Assembly (NCBI GenBank): GCA_902519255.1
Contig: CABYIV010000001.1
Span: forward strand, 310,001 to 374,000
Reading direction: 5' to 3'
Length of the DNA stretch: 64,000 nucleotides
From: an uncultured Pelagibacteraceae bacterium
GTDB taxonomy: Bacteria; Pseudomonadota; Alphaproteobacteria; Pelagibacterales; Pelagibacteraceae
Shown here: piece after piece, positions 21,105 through 31,477 of the stretch
How positions within the stretch are numbered: the first letter of the stretch is position 1
How the letters are laid out: each line of letters starts with the position of its first letter
The notes under the pieces: generated by a model
What the model was told of the DNA's origin: nothing
The model's input: the letters and a program-made list of their open reading frames with translations, nothing else
Databases searched by the model: none
Position numbers and translations under genes: made by a program

Positions 21105-22393
21105 TGAAATTAAAAAATGAAACGTTAAGTAAAAATTTTTTAATTTATGGTTTTGGAAAATCTGGAATTTCATCATTAAAATATTTAAAAAAGAAAAATA
21201 GGTGTTTTATTTTCGATGATGATAAGAAAAAAATTAAAAATAAATATAAAAAATTCTTTATTTCTAAATCAAAATTATCAAATAATAATTTTGATTATAT
21301 AGTTATAAGTCCCGGTATTAATATAAATAGATGCCAGTTATCAAATTATTTAAAAAAGAACCAAAAAAAAATTATTACTGATTTTGATATTTTTTATAAA
21401 TTTAACCCTGAAGTTTTAACAATTACGATTACTGGTACGAACGGAAAGTCAACTACAAGTAAGTTGCTTTATGATATTTTAAAGAAACACCATTATGATA
21501 CTAGGCTAACTGGAAATATTGGAAATCCAATATTAGAGGAAAAAAGAGTTACAAAAAATACTATCTTTGTTATTGAGGCTTCTTCTTATCAGCTGGCTTA
21601 TAGTAAATATTTCAAATCAAAATTTTCTATAATCATTAATATTTCCCCAGATCATTTAGAAAGGCATAATACAATGAAAAATTATGTATTATCAAAATTA
21701 AAATGTGTAATAAGACAAAACGAAAATGATATAGCAATAATAACAAACACAAATTTATTGAAAGACTTATTAAGAACTAAAAATATAAAATCTAAAATAA
21801 TATACGTAAGTAAAAATAAGTATTCACATTTAAAAAATAAATTAAGTAATGATAATTTTAAAAATTCAACAAATTTTCAAAATTTAAATTTTTTATTTGA
21901 GCTATCTAAACATATGAAACTTAATTTAAAAACTGTAATAAAAACTATTAATAAATTTAAACCTTTGAAATTTAGACAGGAAGTGATCCATCAATCAAAA
22001 TATTTAAAAATAATAAACGACTCTAAGTCAACAACATTATCTTCTACTGTTCCATTTTTAGAATCTAATGAAAAAATTTTATGGATCTTGGGAGGATTAT
22101 TTAAAAAGGGTGATAAATTTAATTTAAATAAAAAGTATTTTAAAAATTTAGAAGCATATATTTATGGAAAAGATAGACAAGTTTTCCTCAAACTATTTAA
22201 AAATAAAATTAAAGTTAATCTATCAAAAGATCTGAGAAATACTCTTAAATTAATTCCAAACCTTAAGGATATACGAACAAAAGTTACAGTTTTATTTAGC
22301 CCATCGGCTGCATCATTTGATCAATACAAAAATTTTGAAGAAAGAGGTAGACAATTCAATATGTTAATTAAAAGATATTTACCAATTGAATGA
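21104..22393 (+). CDS. murD: UDP-MurNAc-alanine:D-glutamate ligase
   Basis: ITGTNGKSTTSKLLYDIL, GNIGNPI, NISPDHLERHN; position in dcw cluster. Confidence 0.95.
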   Translation: MKLKNETLSKNFLIYGFGKSGISSLKYLKKKNRCFIFDDDKKKIKNKYKKFFISKSKLSNNNFDYIVISPGININRCQLSNYLKKNQKKIITDFDIFYKFNPEVLTITITGTNGKSTTSKLLYDILKKHHYDTRLTGNIGNPILEEKRVTKNTIFVIEASSYQLAYSKYFKSKFSIIINISPDHLERHNTMKNYVLSKLKCVIRQNENDIAIITNTNLLKDLLRTKNIKSKIIYVSKNKYSHLKNKLSNDNFKNSTNFQNLNFLFELSKHMKLNLKTVIKTINKFKPLKFRQEVIHQSKYLKIINDSKSTTLSSTVPFLESNEKILWILGGLFKKGDKFNLNKKYFKNLEAYIYGKDRQVFLKLFKNKIKVNLSKDLRNTLKLIPNLKDIRTKVTVLFSPSAASFDQYKNFEERGRQFNMLIKRYLPIE

Positions 22394-23499
22394 ATAAATA
22401 TTTTGATACATTTTATGATTGGTGGAAAAACATCGATAAAACAATTTTTTTGATAATAAGTCTATTATTTTCACTAGGATTGTTCTTTTCTTTAGTTTCA
22501 ACTTCAATAATTGCATCAGATAAATTAAACACAAATTCTTACTATTTTTTTTTAAAACACTTAATTTTTGTTTTAATAGGAATATTTTTAATTTTATTTT
22601 TATCTCTACTAGATCAAAAAATTTTAATTAGGTTATCAATCGTATTATTTGTTATCACATTTATAAGTTTATTCTTAGTTCCTTTAATTGGAGTGGAGGT
22701 TAAAGGGTCAAAGAGGTGGTTAGATATTGGCTCATTACCTAGGTTTCAACCTATTGAAACTTTAAAACCTTTTTTTGTTATTGTTATTTCACTAATAATT
22801 TCATTAGAAAAAAAAAACCTTTATATAAAATATCTCTTGAGTTCAGCCATTTTGGTGCCAATTATAATTTTACTCTTATCTCAACCAGACTTAGGACAAA
22901 CATTATTAATAATCTCTGTTTGGCTCGCTATTATTTTTGTTTCAGGAATAAATTTATTACTTTTTGCAATCTCATTATTAGCTGTGAGTTCATTAACTCT
23001 ATTTTTAGTCTTTTTGGTACCAAAATTTGAATACATAAGAATAAGATTAATGTCATTTTTAGACAATTCTAGCGGCAATAATTACCAGGCTGATAAAGCA
23101 AGTGATGCAATATCCAGCGGAAGTTTTTTTGGAAAAGGAATAGGTGAAGGAACCTTAAATTCAAGAATACCAGAAGCACATACAGATTACATAATTTCTG
23201 TAATTGCAGAAGAATTTGGAGTAATTATCTTGTTAGGTATAATATTACTTTATTTAGTCTTATCTTATAGAGTTTTAAAAAAAATAAATTTTACAAAAAA
23301 TAATAATTTTAAACTTATATTAGTTGGAAGTATTTCAATAATACTATTACAAACTTTCATTCATATTGGTGTAAATATAAGAATGCTTCCTACTACAGGC
23401 ATGACTATGCCATTTATTAGTTATGGTGGTTCTTCAATAGTTGGAACATCAATTTTAACTGGAATAATATTAAATTTGACGAAGAGAAAATTAAATTAG
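22390..23499 (+). CDS. ftsW: Lipid II polymerase FtsW (SEDS)
   Basis: KGSKRWLDIGSLPRFQPIETLKP, PEAHTDYIISVIAEEFG, MTMPFISYGGSSIVGTSI. Confidence 0.97.
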   Translation: MNKYFDTFYDWWKNIDKTIFLIISLLFSLGLFFSLVSTSIIASDKLNTNSYYFFLKHLIFVLIGIFLILFLSLLDQKILIRLSIVLFVITFISLFLVPLIGVEVKGSKRWLDIGSLPRFQPIETLKPFFVIVISLIISLEKKNLYIKYLLSSAILVPIIILLLSQPDLGQTLLIISVWLAIIFVSGINLLLFAISLLAVSSLTLFLVFLVPKFEYIRIRLMSFLDNSSGNNYQADKASDAISSGSFFGKGIGEGTLNSRIPEAHTDYIISVIAEEFGVIILLGIILLYLVLSYRVLKKINFTKNNNFKLILVGSISIILLQTFIHIGVNIRMLPTTGMTMPFISYGGSSIVGTSILTGIILNLTKRKLN

Positions 23500-23500
23500 T

Positions 23501-24577
23501 ATGAAAAATATACTTATAGTAACAGGTGGTTCTGGTGGTCACGTAGTACCATCTACCTCTTTATTTGAACATTTAAAAAACAAATTTTCTGTAAAAATAG
23601 TATCTGATTTGAGAGGAAGTAAATATATAAATACTGAAAAATTTAAATATGAATTAATAGATGTACCTAATTTATTTTTAAAACCTTATTTACTTCCAAT
23701 AAATATTTTTAAATATTTTCTAAACATTTTTCAATCTATTAGATTTTTAAAAAACAATAAGACAAATATCTTGATTAGTACTGGTGGGTACATGACCTTT
23801 CCATTTTGCTTAGCAGCATTTATATTACAAAAAAAAGTTTTCTTGTTTGAGCCTAATAGTGTTTTAGGTAGATCTAACCGTTTTGCTTTAAAATTTTCAA
23901 CAAAAATAATTTGTTACGATGAAAATTTAAGAAACTTTCCAATTAAATTCAATTCTAAAAAAGTTATAGTCAAACCTATTTTAAAAAAAGAGATATATAA
24001 CTTCGAAAAAAATATAGTTAGTTTAAAAAAGGAAATAAAAAAAATTCTTATCATCGGTGGAAGTCAAGGTGCATCGTTTTTTGACGAAAATATTACTGAA
24101 TTAATTATCGAAATTTCAAAAAAACGAAATTTCGAAGTTATACAGCAAATATCAAATAAGAGTAATTTATCATCAATAAAAAATAAATATGACAAATCAA
24201 ATGTAAACTATAAATTTATTGAATTTACCAATGATATTCATGAACTTTATAATGGTATAGATCTAGCAATTACTAGAGGAGGCGCAAATACATTAAGTGA
24301 ACTTTCATTTTTAAATATACCGTTTATTTCAATACCTCTTCCGTCTGCAAGAGACAATCACCAATTTTATAATTCAGAATTTTACTATAAAAAAAATTGT
24401 TGTTGGTTAATAAATCAAAAGAAATTTGAATCTAAAAAATTTTCAAAAATGATATTTGAAATATTTAATGATTATCAAAATTACAACGAAAAATTTAAAA
24501 ATCTTAAGGAAATTACTAAAAAAAATACTTGGAATGATATAAATAATAAGATTATAGAAATTATAGATGAAAATTAA
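23501..24577 (+). CDS. murG: UDP-GlcNAc:lipid I GlcNAc transferase
   Basis: VTGGSGGHVVPSTSLFEHL, ISTGGYMTFPF, GGSQGASFFDE, AITRGGANTLSELSFLNIPFISIPLPSARDNHQ. Confidence 0.97.
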   Translation: MKNILIVTGGSGGHVVPSTSLFEHLKNKFSVKIVSDLRGSKYINTEKFKYELIDVPNLFLKPYLLPINIFKYFLNIFQSIRFLKNNKTNILISTGGYMTFPFCLAAFILQKKVFLFEPNSVLGRSNRFALKFSTKIICYDENLRNFPIKFNSKKVIVKPILKKEIYNFEKNIVSLKKEIKKILIIGGSQGASFFDENITELIIEISKKRNFEVIQQISNKSNLSSIKNKYDKSNVNYKFIEFTNDIHELYNGIDLAITRGGANTLSELSFLNIPFISIPLPSARDNHQFYNSEFYYKKNCCWLINQKKFESKKFSKMIFEIFNDYQNYNEKFKNLKEITKKNTWNDINNKIIEIIDEN

Positions 24578-25949
24578 TATCGGAAAAACTGAACTAATTC
24601 ATTTTGTTGGAATTGGTGGCATTGGTATGAGTGGCTTAGCATTAATAATGGATAGTTTAGGTTTTAAAATACAAGGAAGTGACAAATCGGATAATAAAAA
24701 TCTTAATTTACTAAGAAAAAGAAAAATTCCAATTCATTTAAATCATAATAAACAAAATATAAAAAATTGCACTGTATTAGTAGTTTCGTCAGCTATAAAA
24801 AAATCAAATCCTGAATATAGGCATGCTAAAAAATTAAACTTGCCGATATATAAAAGAGGAGAACTACTAGGTCATATAGTTTCTTTAATGAAAAATATTG
24901 TTGTGACAGGATCACATGGCAAAACAACTACAACATCAATTTTGTCAAATATTTTGAATTACGCAAAATTAGATCCCACAATAATAAATGGAGGTGTTTT
25001 GAATTCAATAGGGAGTTCGGCAAAATTAGGAAAAAGCGACTGGAGTTTAGTTGAGTCAGATGAGTCGGATGGAAGTTTTCTTCAAATACCTTTTAATTAT
25101 TCAATAATAACCAACATTGATAACGAACACTTGGATTATTACAGAACTATGAAAAATTTAAAAAATAAATTCATAGAATTTATTGATAAAACACCTTCTT
25201 TCGGAAAGGCTTTTCTGTGTTTAGATGACAAAAATGTAAAAAATATTTTACCAAAAATTAAAAATAACAATTACTATACATTTGGTTTAAATAAGAAATC
25301 AAATTTTCATATTTTCGATATAATTCAGAATAAAAATTATTCAAAATTTAATATTAGAATAAAAATACCGGGTAAAACAAAAATTATAAAAAATATTTCA
25401 ATACCATTGTTAGGTTTGCATAATATTAAAAATGCAACATCTGCATTGGCAGTAGCTTTTTCGATTGGAGTATCAGATAAAATAATTAAATTAGGTCTCA
25501 AAAACTTCAATGGAGTCCAGAGAAGATTTAATTTCTTATTTGAAATTAATAAAGTACCATTTTTCGACGATTATGCTCATCATCCAACTGAAATTTCATC
25601 GGTATTAGATGGTGTCAGCAAAGTATATAATAAAGAAGAAATAGTTTGTATTTTTCAACCACATAGAATTTCAAGAGTAAAGAATTTAAAAATCGAATTT
25701 TCTAAATGTTTTAAAAATGCAAACACAGTTTTACTTTGTCCAATTTATAAAGCTAGCGAAACTATAAAGTTAGGATTCTCATATACTTCATTTGCAAAAT
25801 TAATTGCAAAAAATTCTAAAGTTAATTTGATAATGCTTAAAAATGAAATAGATTTAAAAAAAATTACTAAAAATATTGCCTTTGGAAATAAAATTTTTAT
25901 TGCTATGGGTGCAGGATCTATAACAAATTGGGTAAGAAATCTTAATTGA
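24567..25949 (+). CDS. murC: UDP-MurNAc:L-alanine ligase
   Basis: HFVGIGGIGMSGLALIM, VTGSHGKTTTTSILSNIL, VESDESDGSFLQI, YAHHPTEISSVL. Confidence 0.98.
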   Translation: MKINIGKTELIHFVGIGGIGMSGLALIMDSLGFKIQGSDKSDNKNLNLLRKRKIPIHLNHNKQNIKNCTVLVVSSAIKKSNPEYRHAKKLNLPIYKRGELLGHIVSLMKNIVVTGSHGKTTTTSILSNILNYAKLDPTIINGGVLNSIGSSAKLGKSDWSLVESDESDGSFLQIPFNYSIITNIDNEHLDYYRTMKNLKNKFIEFIDKTPSFGKAFLCLDDKNVKNILPKIKNNNYYTFGLNKKSNFHIFDIIQNKNYSKFNIRIKIPGKTKIIKNISIPLLGLHNIKNATSALAVAFSIGVSDKIIKLGLKNFNGVQRRFNFLFEINKVPFFDDYAHHPTEISSVLDGVSKVYNKEEIVCIFQPHRISRVKNLKIEFSKCFKNANTVLLCPIYKASETIKLGFSYTSFAKLIAKNSKVNLIMLKNEIDLKKITKNIAFGNKIFIAMGAGSITNWVRNLN

Positions 25950-25950
25950 T

Positions 25951-26859
25951 ATGGAATTAAAAGATATTGAAGATTTTAAAAATAAATATAATGCAGATCT
26001 GTTTTTTAATACTGATATCAAAAAATTCAATTGGTTTAATATAGGAGGTAAATCAAAAATCTTTTTTAAACCAAAAAATCTAATAGAATTAAAAGAATTC
26101 CTTAAACTTTATAATAATAGAGGAAAAATGTTTATATTAGGAATGGGTTCAAATGTGTTATTTAAAGATAATACTTATGAAGGAGTTATAATCAAACTTA
26201 GCAACAATTTTAGTACATTATCAAAATTAAAACCAGACACAATAATAGCAGGCTCAGCTTGCCCACAAAAAAAACTTTCAGAATTTGCACTAGAAAATGG
26301 AATAAGTGGTTTTGAATTTATGTACTGTATTCCTGGTTCGGTTGGAGGGGGTCTTCAAATGAATTCTGGATGTTTTGGAACAGAATTTAAAGACAAATTA
26401 ATTTCTCTGCAATGTATTGATTCAAGGGGAAATATAAAAGTTATCCCATCTAACAAAATTAAATTTAAATATAGAAAAATAGAATTAAATGAAAATTTAA
26501 TTTTTTTAAGTGCTACTTTTAAAGGTGATTTATTAAATAAAAATAAAATAAAAAATTTGATGGAAAAATTGGCGATAAAAAAAAATAATTCTCAACCTTC
26601 AAAAATTAAGACTGGGGGTAGTACTTTTAAAAACCCAATCGATCAAACAACAAAAAAAGCTTGGGAACTCATAAAAGAATCAGTTCCAGAAAATATAAAT
26701 TTTGGAGATGCCACTATATCAAAAAAACACTCAAATTTTTTTATTAATAAAAATAACGCTTCATTTGACGAAATGAACTCTTTAATAAATTTTGTAAAAA
26801 AAAATGTTAAAGATAAAACTGGGATTAACATTAATTTAGAAATCAAAATTATAGAGTAA
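25951..26859 (+). CDS. murB: UDP-N-acetylenolpyruvoylglucosamine reductase
   Basis: FNIGGKSKIFFKPKN, LGMGSNVLFKD, GFEFMYCIPGSVGGGLQMNSGCFG, KTGGSTFKNP. Confidence 0.97.
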   Translation: MELKDIEDFKNKYNADLFFNTDIKKFNWFNIGGKSKIFFKPKNLIELKEFLKLYNNRGKMFILGMGSNVLFKDNTYEGVIIKLSNNFSTLSKLKPDTIIAGSACPQKKLSEFALENGISGFEFMYCIPGSVGGGLQMNSGCFGTEFKDKLISLQCIDSRGNIKVIPSNKIKFKYRKIELNENLIFLSATFKGDLLNKNKIKNLMEKLAIKKNNSQPSKIKTGGSTFKNPIDQTTKKAWELIKESVPENINFGDATISKKHSNFFINKNNASFDEMNSLINFVKKNVKDKTGININLEIKIIE

Positions 26860-27779
26860 TGAAAAAAATTTTAATTTTGGCGGGTGGATATTCAAAAGAA
26901 AAAGAAGTTAGTATGCAAACAGCAAAAAGCGTTTACTCTGAATTAAATAAAGATAGAAAATATAAAATTAAGGTTGTAAATCCTGATGGTAATTTTGTTA
27001 ATGTATTAAGAAACTTTAAGCCTAATATAGTATTAAATTTATTGCATGGTAGATATGGAGAAGATGGCTATATTCAAGCAATTTTAGAAACAGAAAAAGT
27101 AAAATATACCCATTCAGGTGTATTATCATCTTCTTTAGCAATAGATAAGGAGCTTTCAAAAAAAATTTTTATTAAAAATAACATTTTGACGCCTAAGTAT
27201 CTTAAATTCTCATACAGAAATAATATAAACAAGTTAAAATTGTTAAATAATTTGCAAAAAAAAATTGGCTTTCCTCTAGTTGTAAAACCTCTTAATGAAG
27301 GCTCTAGTGTAAATGTTTTTATATGTAACAAAAATAATATTTTAAAAACTCTTACAAAACTAAATGAATATGGAGAAGTTTTATTGGAAAAATATATACC
27401 TGGGAGAGAAATACAAGTTGCAATTTTAGAAAATAAAGTGCTCGGAGCTATTGAGCTTAGACCAACTAGAAAATTTTATGATTATCAAGCCAAATACAAC
27501 CCAAAAGCAAGAACGGAACATATAATTCCTGTGGAAATTTCAAAAAAAAAATATAAGGAATTAACAAAAATTGCTTTAAAAGCGCACAAAATTTTAAATT
27601 GTAGAGGAGTTACACGATCAGATTTTAGGTATTATAAAAACTCCTTTTATTTACTAGAAACTAACACACAACCAGGAATGACTTCACTTTCACTAGTGCC
27701 TGAAATAGCAAATTTTAATAACATTACTTTCAAAAATTTGATAATAAAAATTTTGGAAGATGCTTCAATCAATAAATAA
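26859..27779 (+). CDS. ddl: D-alanine--D-alanine ligase
   Basis: LAGGYSKEKEVSMQTA, LLHGRYGEDGYIQAILE, VVKPLNEGSSVNVF, GVTRSDFRYYKNSFYLLETNTQPGMTSLSLVPE. Confidence 0.97.
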   Translation: MKKILILAGGYSKEKEVSMQTAKSVYSELNKDRKYKIKVVNPDGNFVNVLRNFKPNIVLNLLHGRYGEDGYIQAILETEKVKYTHSGVLSSSLAIDKELSKKIFIKNNILTPKYLKFSYRNNINKLKLLNNLQKKIGFPLVVKPLNEGSSVNVFICNKNNILKTLTKLNEYGEVLLEKYIPGREIQVAILENKVLGAIELRPTRKFYDYQAKYNPKARTEHIIPVEISKKKYKELTKIALKAHKILNCRGVTRSDFRYYKNSFYLLETNTQPGMTSLSLVPEIANFNNITFKNLIIKILEDASINK

Positions 27780-28449
27780 AAAAAAAATATATTTTTATTT
27801 GGTTTCATTTTTATTTATATCATCAACCTTCAATAATAATTTAATAAGTAATTTGAAAAATGTTTTTAAGATTAGAGAAGTAAACGTTGAAAATGTTAAA
27901 AAAGAAATTAATGACAATATTTTATCAAATACTAGTTTTTTACTAGATGAAAATATTCTTTATATTGACAAAAAATTTCTTCTAGAAAAGTTTGATAAAC
28001 TAAAATTTATTCAAAGCATAAGTATCAAAAAAAAATACCCTTCAATTATAAATATTCAAACTAAACAAACTAATTTAATTGCGATTACTTATTTAGACCA
28101 AAAAAAATATTTTGTAGGACAAAATGGAAAATTTATAATAGCAAAACAGATTTCAAATAAAAAAAAATTACCAACTATTTTTGGAAAATTTAAACCAGAT
28201 GATTACATTTTTCTTCAAAGAGAACTTTTAAGTCATAAAATTGATTTAAATGAAATAACTAGATACTATTTTCACAAAAATAAAAGATGGGATTTATATT
28301 TTGCAAATAATATTATAATTCAGTTGCCTAATAAAAATATTTCTGAAGCGATAAATCTTTTCAAAAAATTTAAATCAAAAAACAACATAAACTCAAATAC
28401 AATTATTGATTTAAGAATTAAAAATAGATTAATTTTAAGAAATGGGTAA
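27760..28449 (+). CDS. ftsQ: FtsQ division protein (POTRA)
   Basis: Position between ddl and ftsA; FKIREVNVENVKKEI ... NILYIDKKFLLEKFDKLKFIQSISIKKKYPSIINIQTKQ typical of FtsQ POTRA. Confidence 0.9.
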   Translation: MLQSINKKKIYFYLVSFLFISSTFNNNLISNLKNVFKIREVNVENVKKEINDNILSNTSFLLDENILYIDKKFLLEKFDKLKFIQSISIKKKYPSIINIQTKQTNLIAITYLDQKKYFVGQNGKFIIAKQISNKKKLPTIFGKFKPDDYIFLQRELLSHKIDLNEITRYYFHKNKRWDLYFANNIIIQLPNKNISEAINLFKKFKSKNNINSNTIIDLRIKNRLILRNG

Positions 28450-29608
28450 AAACAGTTATTTCAATGTCATCGATCTTGGATCATCTAAAATTCGATTTGC
28501 ATCTTTTGATAATAACCTCGAAGAAAAATTTTCAGAATCAATAGAAATATATATAAACGAGAATTTACAAAGTCATTTTGAGGCAATTAATAAAATTATA
28601 AAAAAAGCTGAAAAAAAATTTTCTGATCATATCGAAGACATTGTTTTAATTCTAGACACTGCCCAATTATTTACAATAGATATATCATTAACAAAAAATT
28701 TAGATAGAAGTTCAAAAATAAATAAATTATATGAGCCTTTAATATTAGAATTAAATCAAATAATTAAATCATATTATGATAAATATTATTTATCCCAGAT
28801 AATAATTGATAAATGTATAATCGATGACGGAAAAATATTTGAAGAATTTCCTAAAGATCAATTAGTAGATAATAATTTAAAAGTTGATTTTAAATTAATA
28901 TGTTTTCCAAAATTGTTTATTAAGAAAATAAGAGATGATTTTATTAAACTTAATTTAAATATAATAAATATATTTTGTTCTTCTTATATAAAATCTCAAT
29001 CATATGTAAAAAAAATAAGTGAAAAAAAAACCACTTTTTTAGATGTTGGATTAAGAAGATCTTCAATTTTTTTTTTCGAAAATAAAAAAATTAAATTAAT
29101 CGAAACAATCCCAATAGGAGGGCAACATATCACAACAGATATCTCAAAAATTTTTAAAATCTCTGAAGTGGATGCAGAAAAATTAAAAAAATCATTTAAT
29201 AAAACTGATACAGAGTTTTCGTACAAAAATAAAACCTCAGAAGATAAGATGGTTATTTATGATATTATTAATAAAAATATTTCTGTAGATTTACTAAAAA
29301 AAGTGATTTTGTATAGAGTTCAGGAAATCATGGATTTAATCTTTAAAAAATCAAATATTAATGATCGTAAAAATACTTTAGAAGGCTCAGATTTATTCTT
29401 GATTGGCGAAGGATCAAAACTACTTAACAATAATTCTTTTTATTTGGATGATAGATTTGGTTTTAAGTCAATTAATTATTATAGCGAGACAGATGTTCAA
29501 ATCTGTAAATGTGGCCTAGAAAATCATAAGATAAACTATGAACTACCAAAAATAACTAGCAAAAAACAAGGAGTTTTCGAAAAATTTTTCAATTTTTTCG
29601 ATAAATGA
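28442..29608 (+). CDS. ftsA: Cell division protein FtsA
   Basis: NVIDLGSSKIRFASF, FLDVGLRRSSIFFFENKKIKLIETIPIGGQHITTDISK. Confidence 0.93.
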   Translation: MGKNSYFNVIDLGSSKIRFASFDNNLEEKFSESIEIYINENLQSHFEAINKIIKKAEKKFSDHIEDIVLILDTAQLFTIDISLTKNLDRSSKINKLYEPLILELNQIIKSYYDKYYLSQIIIDKCIIDDGKIFEEFPKDQLVDNNLKVDFKLICFPKLFIKKIRDDFIKLNLNIINIFCSSYIKSQSYVKKISEKKTTFLDVGLRRSSIFFFENKKIKLIETIPIGGQHITTDISKIFKISEVDAEKLKKSFNKTDTEFSYKNKTSEDKMVIYDIINKNISVDLLKKVILYRVQEIMDLIFKKSNINDRKNTLEGSDLFLIGEGSKLLNNNSFYLDDRFGFKSINYYSETDVQICKCGLENHKINYELPKITSKKQGVFEKFFNFFDK

Positions 29609-29670
29609 TGGTATTTTCTTGTAATATTTCTTGAGTATTTAATCTACACATCATTTTATATAAGCATTGT

Positions 29671-30591
29671 GTGTCAATACTTACTCAAAAAACAATTTCA
29701 AAAAAATTATCTTTTAGTGGAATAGGCATTCACTCAGGCAAAAGTGTAAAGCTAGATATTTTACCTGCAGGCCCAAATACAGGAATTATCTTTAAAAGAG
29801 TAGATCTAAAAAAAAATAATTTAATATACCCACTTTATAATAACGTTTCGGACACAAAACTTTGTACAACCATATCTAACAAACAAGGTGTAAGAGTTTC
29901 AACGATCGAACATCTTATGGGCGCTCTTTATGGTATAGGTATTGACAATGTTATAATTGAATTAGATTCAGAAGAAGTTCCAATTTTAGATGGTTCAGCA
30001 AGAATTTTTGTTGAAGGTATTAACAAAACTGGAATAGCATTTAGCGACCAGCCAATTAAAATTATTAAAATAAATAAAAATATAAGTTTAAATGATGGTG
30101 ACAAATCTATTTCTCTAGATACTTCAAATGTTACAAGTGAAATTGAATTCGAAATAAAATATAAAAATAAAATAATTAATACTCAAAAAAATAAAATTAA
30201 TATTTTTGAAGATAATTTAGAAGATATATTTAACTCTAGAACTTTTTGCCTATATGAAGACATAGAAAAATTAAAAAAATTAAACCTTGGTAACGGTGGA
30301 AGTTTAGAAAATGCAATAGTGGTTAAAAATAACGAGATATTAAATAAAGAAGGGCTAAGAAATAATCTTGAATTCGTAAATCATAAAATATTAGACTGTA
30401 TGGGCGATTTATTTTTATCTGGATACAAAATAATAGGTTCATTAAAATGCTCTCAAGGTGGCCATAATTTGACAAATAAATTGTTAAGAAAAATTTTTAG
30501 TGATAGAGAAAATTTCTCTCTTATTGAAATTAAAGGTAAACAATTACCTCATACTTTTGCAAATTATCAAAACTTAAAATCAATAGCTTAA
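29671..30591 (+). CDS. lpxC: UDP-3-O-acyl-N-acetylglucosamine deacetylase, GTG start
   Basis: QKTISKKLSFSGIGIHSGKSVKLDILPA, TIEHLMGALYGIGIDNVIIELDSEEVPILDGSA, FVNHKILDCMGDLFL. Confidence 0.97.
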   Translation: MSILTQKTISKKLSFSGIGIHSGKSVKLDILPAGPNTGIIFKRVDLKKNNLIYPLYNNVSDTKLCTTISNKQGVRVSTIEHLMGALYGIGIDNVIIELDSEEVPILDGSARIFVEGINKTGIAFSDQPIKIIKINKNISLNDGDKSISLDTSNVTSEIEFEIKYKNKIINTQKNKINIFEDNLEDIFNSRTFCLYEDIEKLKKLNLGNGGSLENAIVVKNNEILNKEGLRNNLEFVNHKILDCMGDLFLSGYKIIGSLKCSQGGHNLTNKLLRKIFSDRENFSLIEIKGKQLPHTFANYQNLKSIA

Positions 30592-30629
30592 AAATTAGAA
30601 TTTTCAAAAATATCTGTTAAAGTTATATA

Positions 30630-31466
30630 ATGTTTTTTAGATTCAATTTTTTTTTAATTATAATTTTCCTTTTTTCAATTTCATGTTCAAAAAAAGATGA
30701 ACAAGTAACTATATTGAATGAAAACAACTTAGAATTACAAATGATAGAGGTTTACAATCAAGCCATGGATGAATTTGAAAAAGGAGATGTAATTTACGCT
30801 GGAAAAAAGTTTAATGAGGCAGAATTGTTATATCCTCAATCGATTTGGGCTCCAAGAGCAGTCCTAATGGCGGCATATGGATATTTTTCCCAGGGTTACT
30901 ATAATGATGCCATAAGTAATTTAGAGCGCTTTTTAGTTAGATACAAGAAACACCCACAAACAGATTATGCATATTATCTTTTAGCTTTATCTCACTATGA
31001 TCAAATAATTGATGAAAGAAAGGATATGTATGAAATTCTACAAGCAAAAAAATATTTTGAATTAATAATTAAAAACTATTCAGATACAGAATATGCTCAA
31101 GACTCTAAATATAAACTTGAGTTAATAGTTGAAATTATGGCATCAAAAGAAATGTACTTAGCAAGATATTATGTTCAAAGAGAGAAATGGATACCTGCCA
31201 TAAATAGGTTTAAAAATGTTGTTAATGATTATGAAACAACAATTTATGTTGAGGAGGCTCTCCACAGACTTGTAGAATTGCATTATAATATTGGATTAAC
31301 ATCTGAAGCACAAAATTATGCATCAATATTAGGATATAATTACCAATCAAGCCAATGGTATGAAGAAAGTTATAAAATTTTTAACAAAGACTATAAAAAA
31401 AAGAGAAAAAAACCTGGAAATGATAAAAATGGGCCTCTTACAAAATTTAAAAATCTTTTCAAATAA
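30630..31466 (+). CDS. bamD: Outer membrane assembly lipoprotein BamD
   Basis: Lipobox FSISC, TPR-like repeats, FLVRYKKHPQTDYAYYLLALSHYDQI. Confidence 0.93.
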   Translation: MFFRFNFFLIIIFLFSISCSKKDEQVTILNENNLELQMIEVYNQAMDEFEKGDVIYAGKKFNEAELLYPQSIWAPRAVLMAAYGYFSQGYYNDAISNLERFLVRYKKHPQTDYAYYLLALSHYDQIIDERKDMYEILQAKKYFELIIKNYSDTEYAQDSKYKLELIVEIMASKEMYLARYYVQREKWIPAINRFKNVVNDYETTIYVEEALHRLVELHYNIGLTSEAQNYASILGYNYQSSQWYEESYKIFNKDYKKKRKKPGNDKNGPLTKFKNLFK

Positions 31467-31477
31467 TTTTAAAACAA

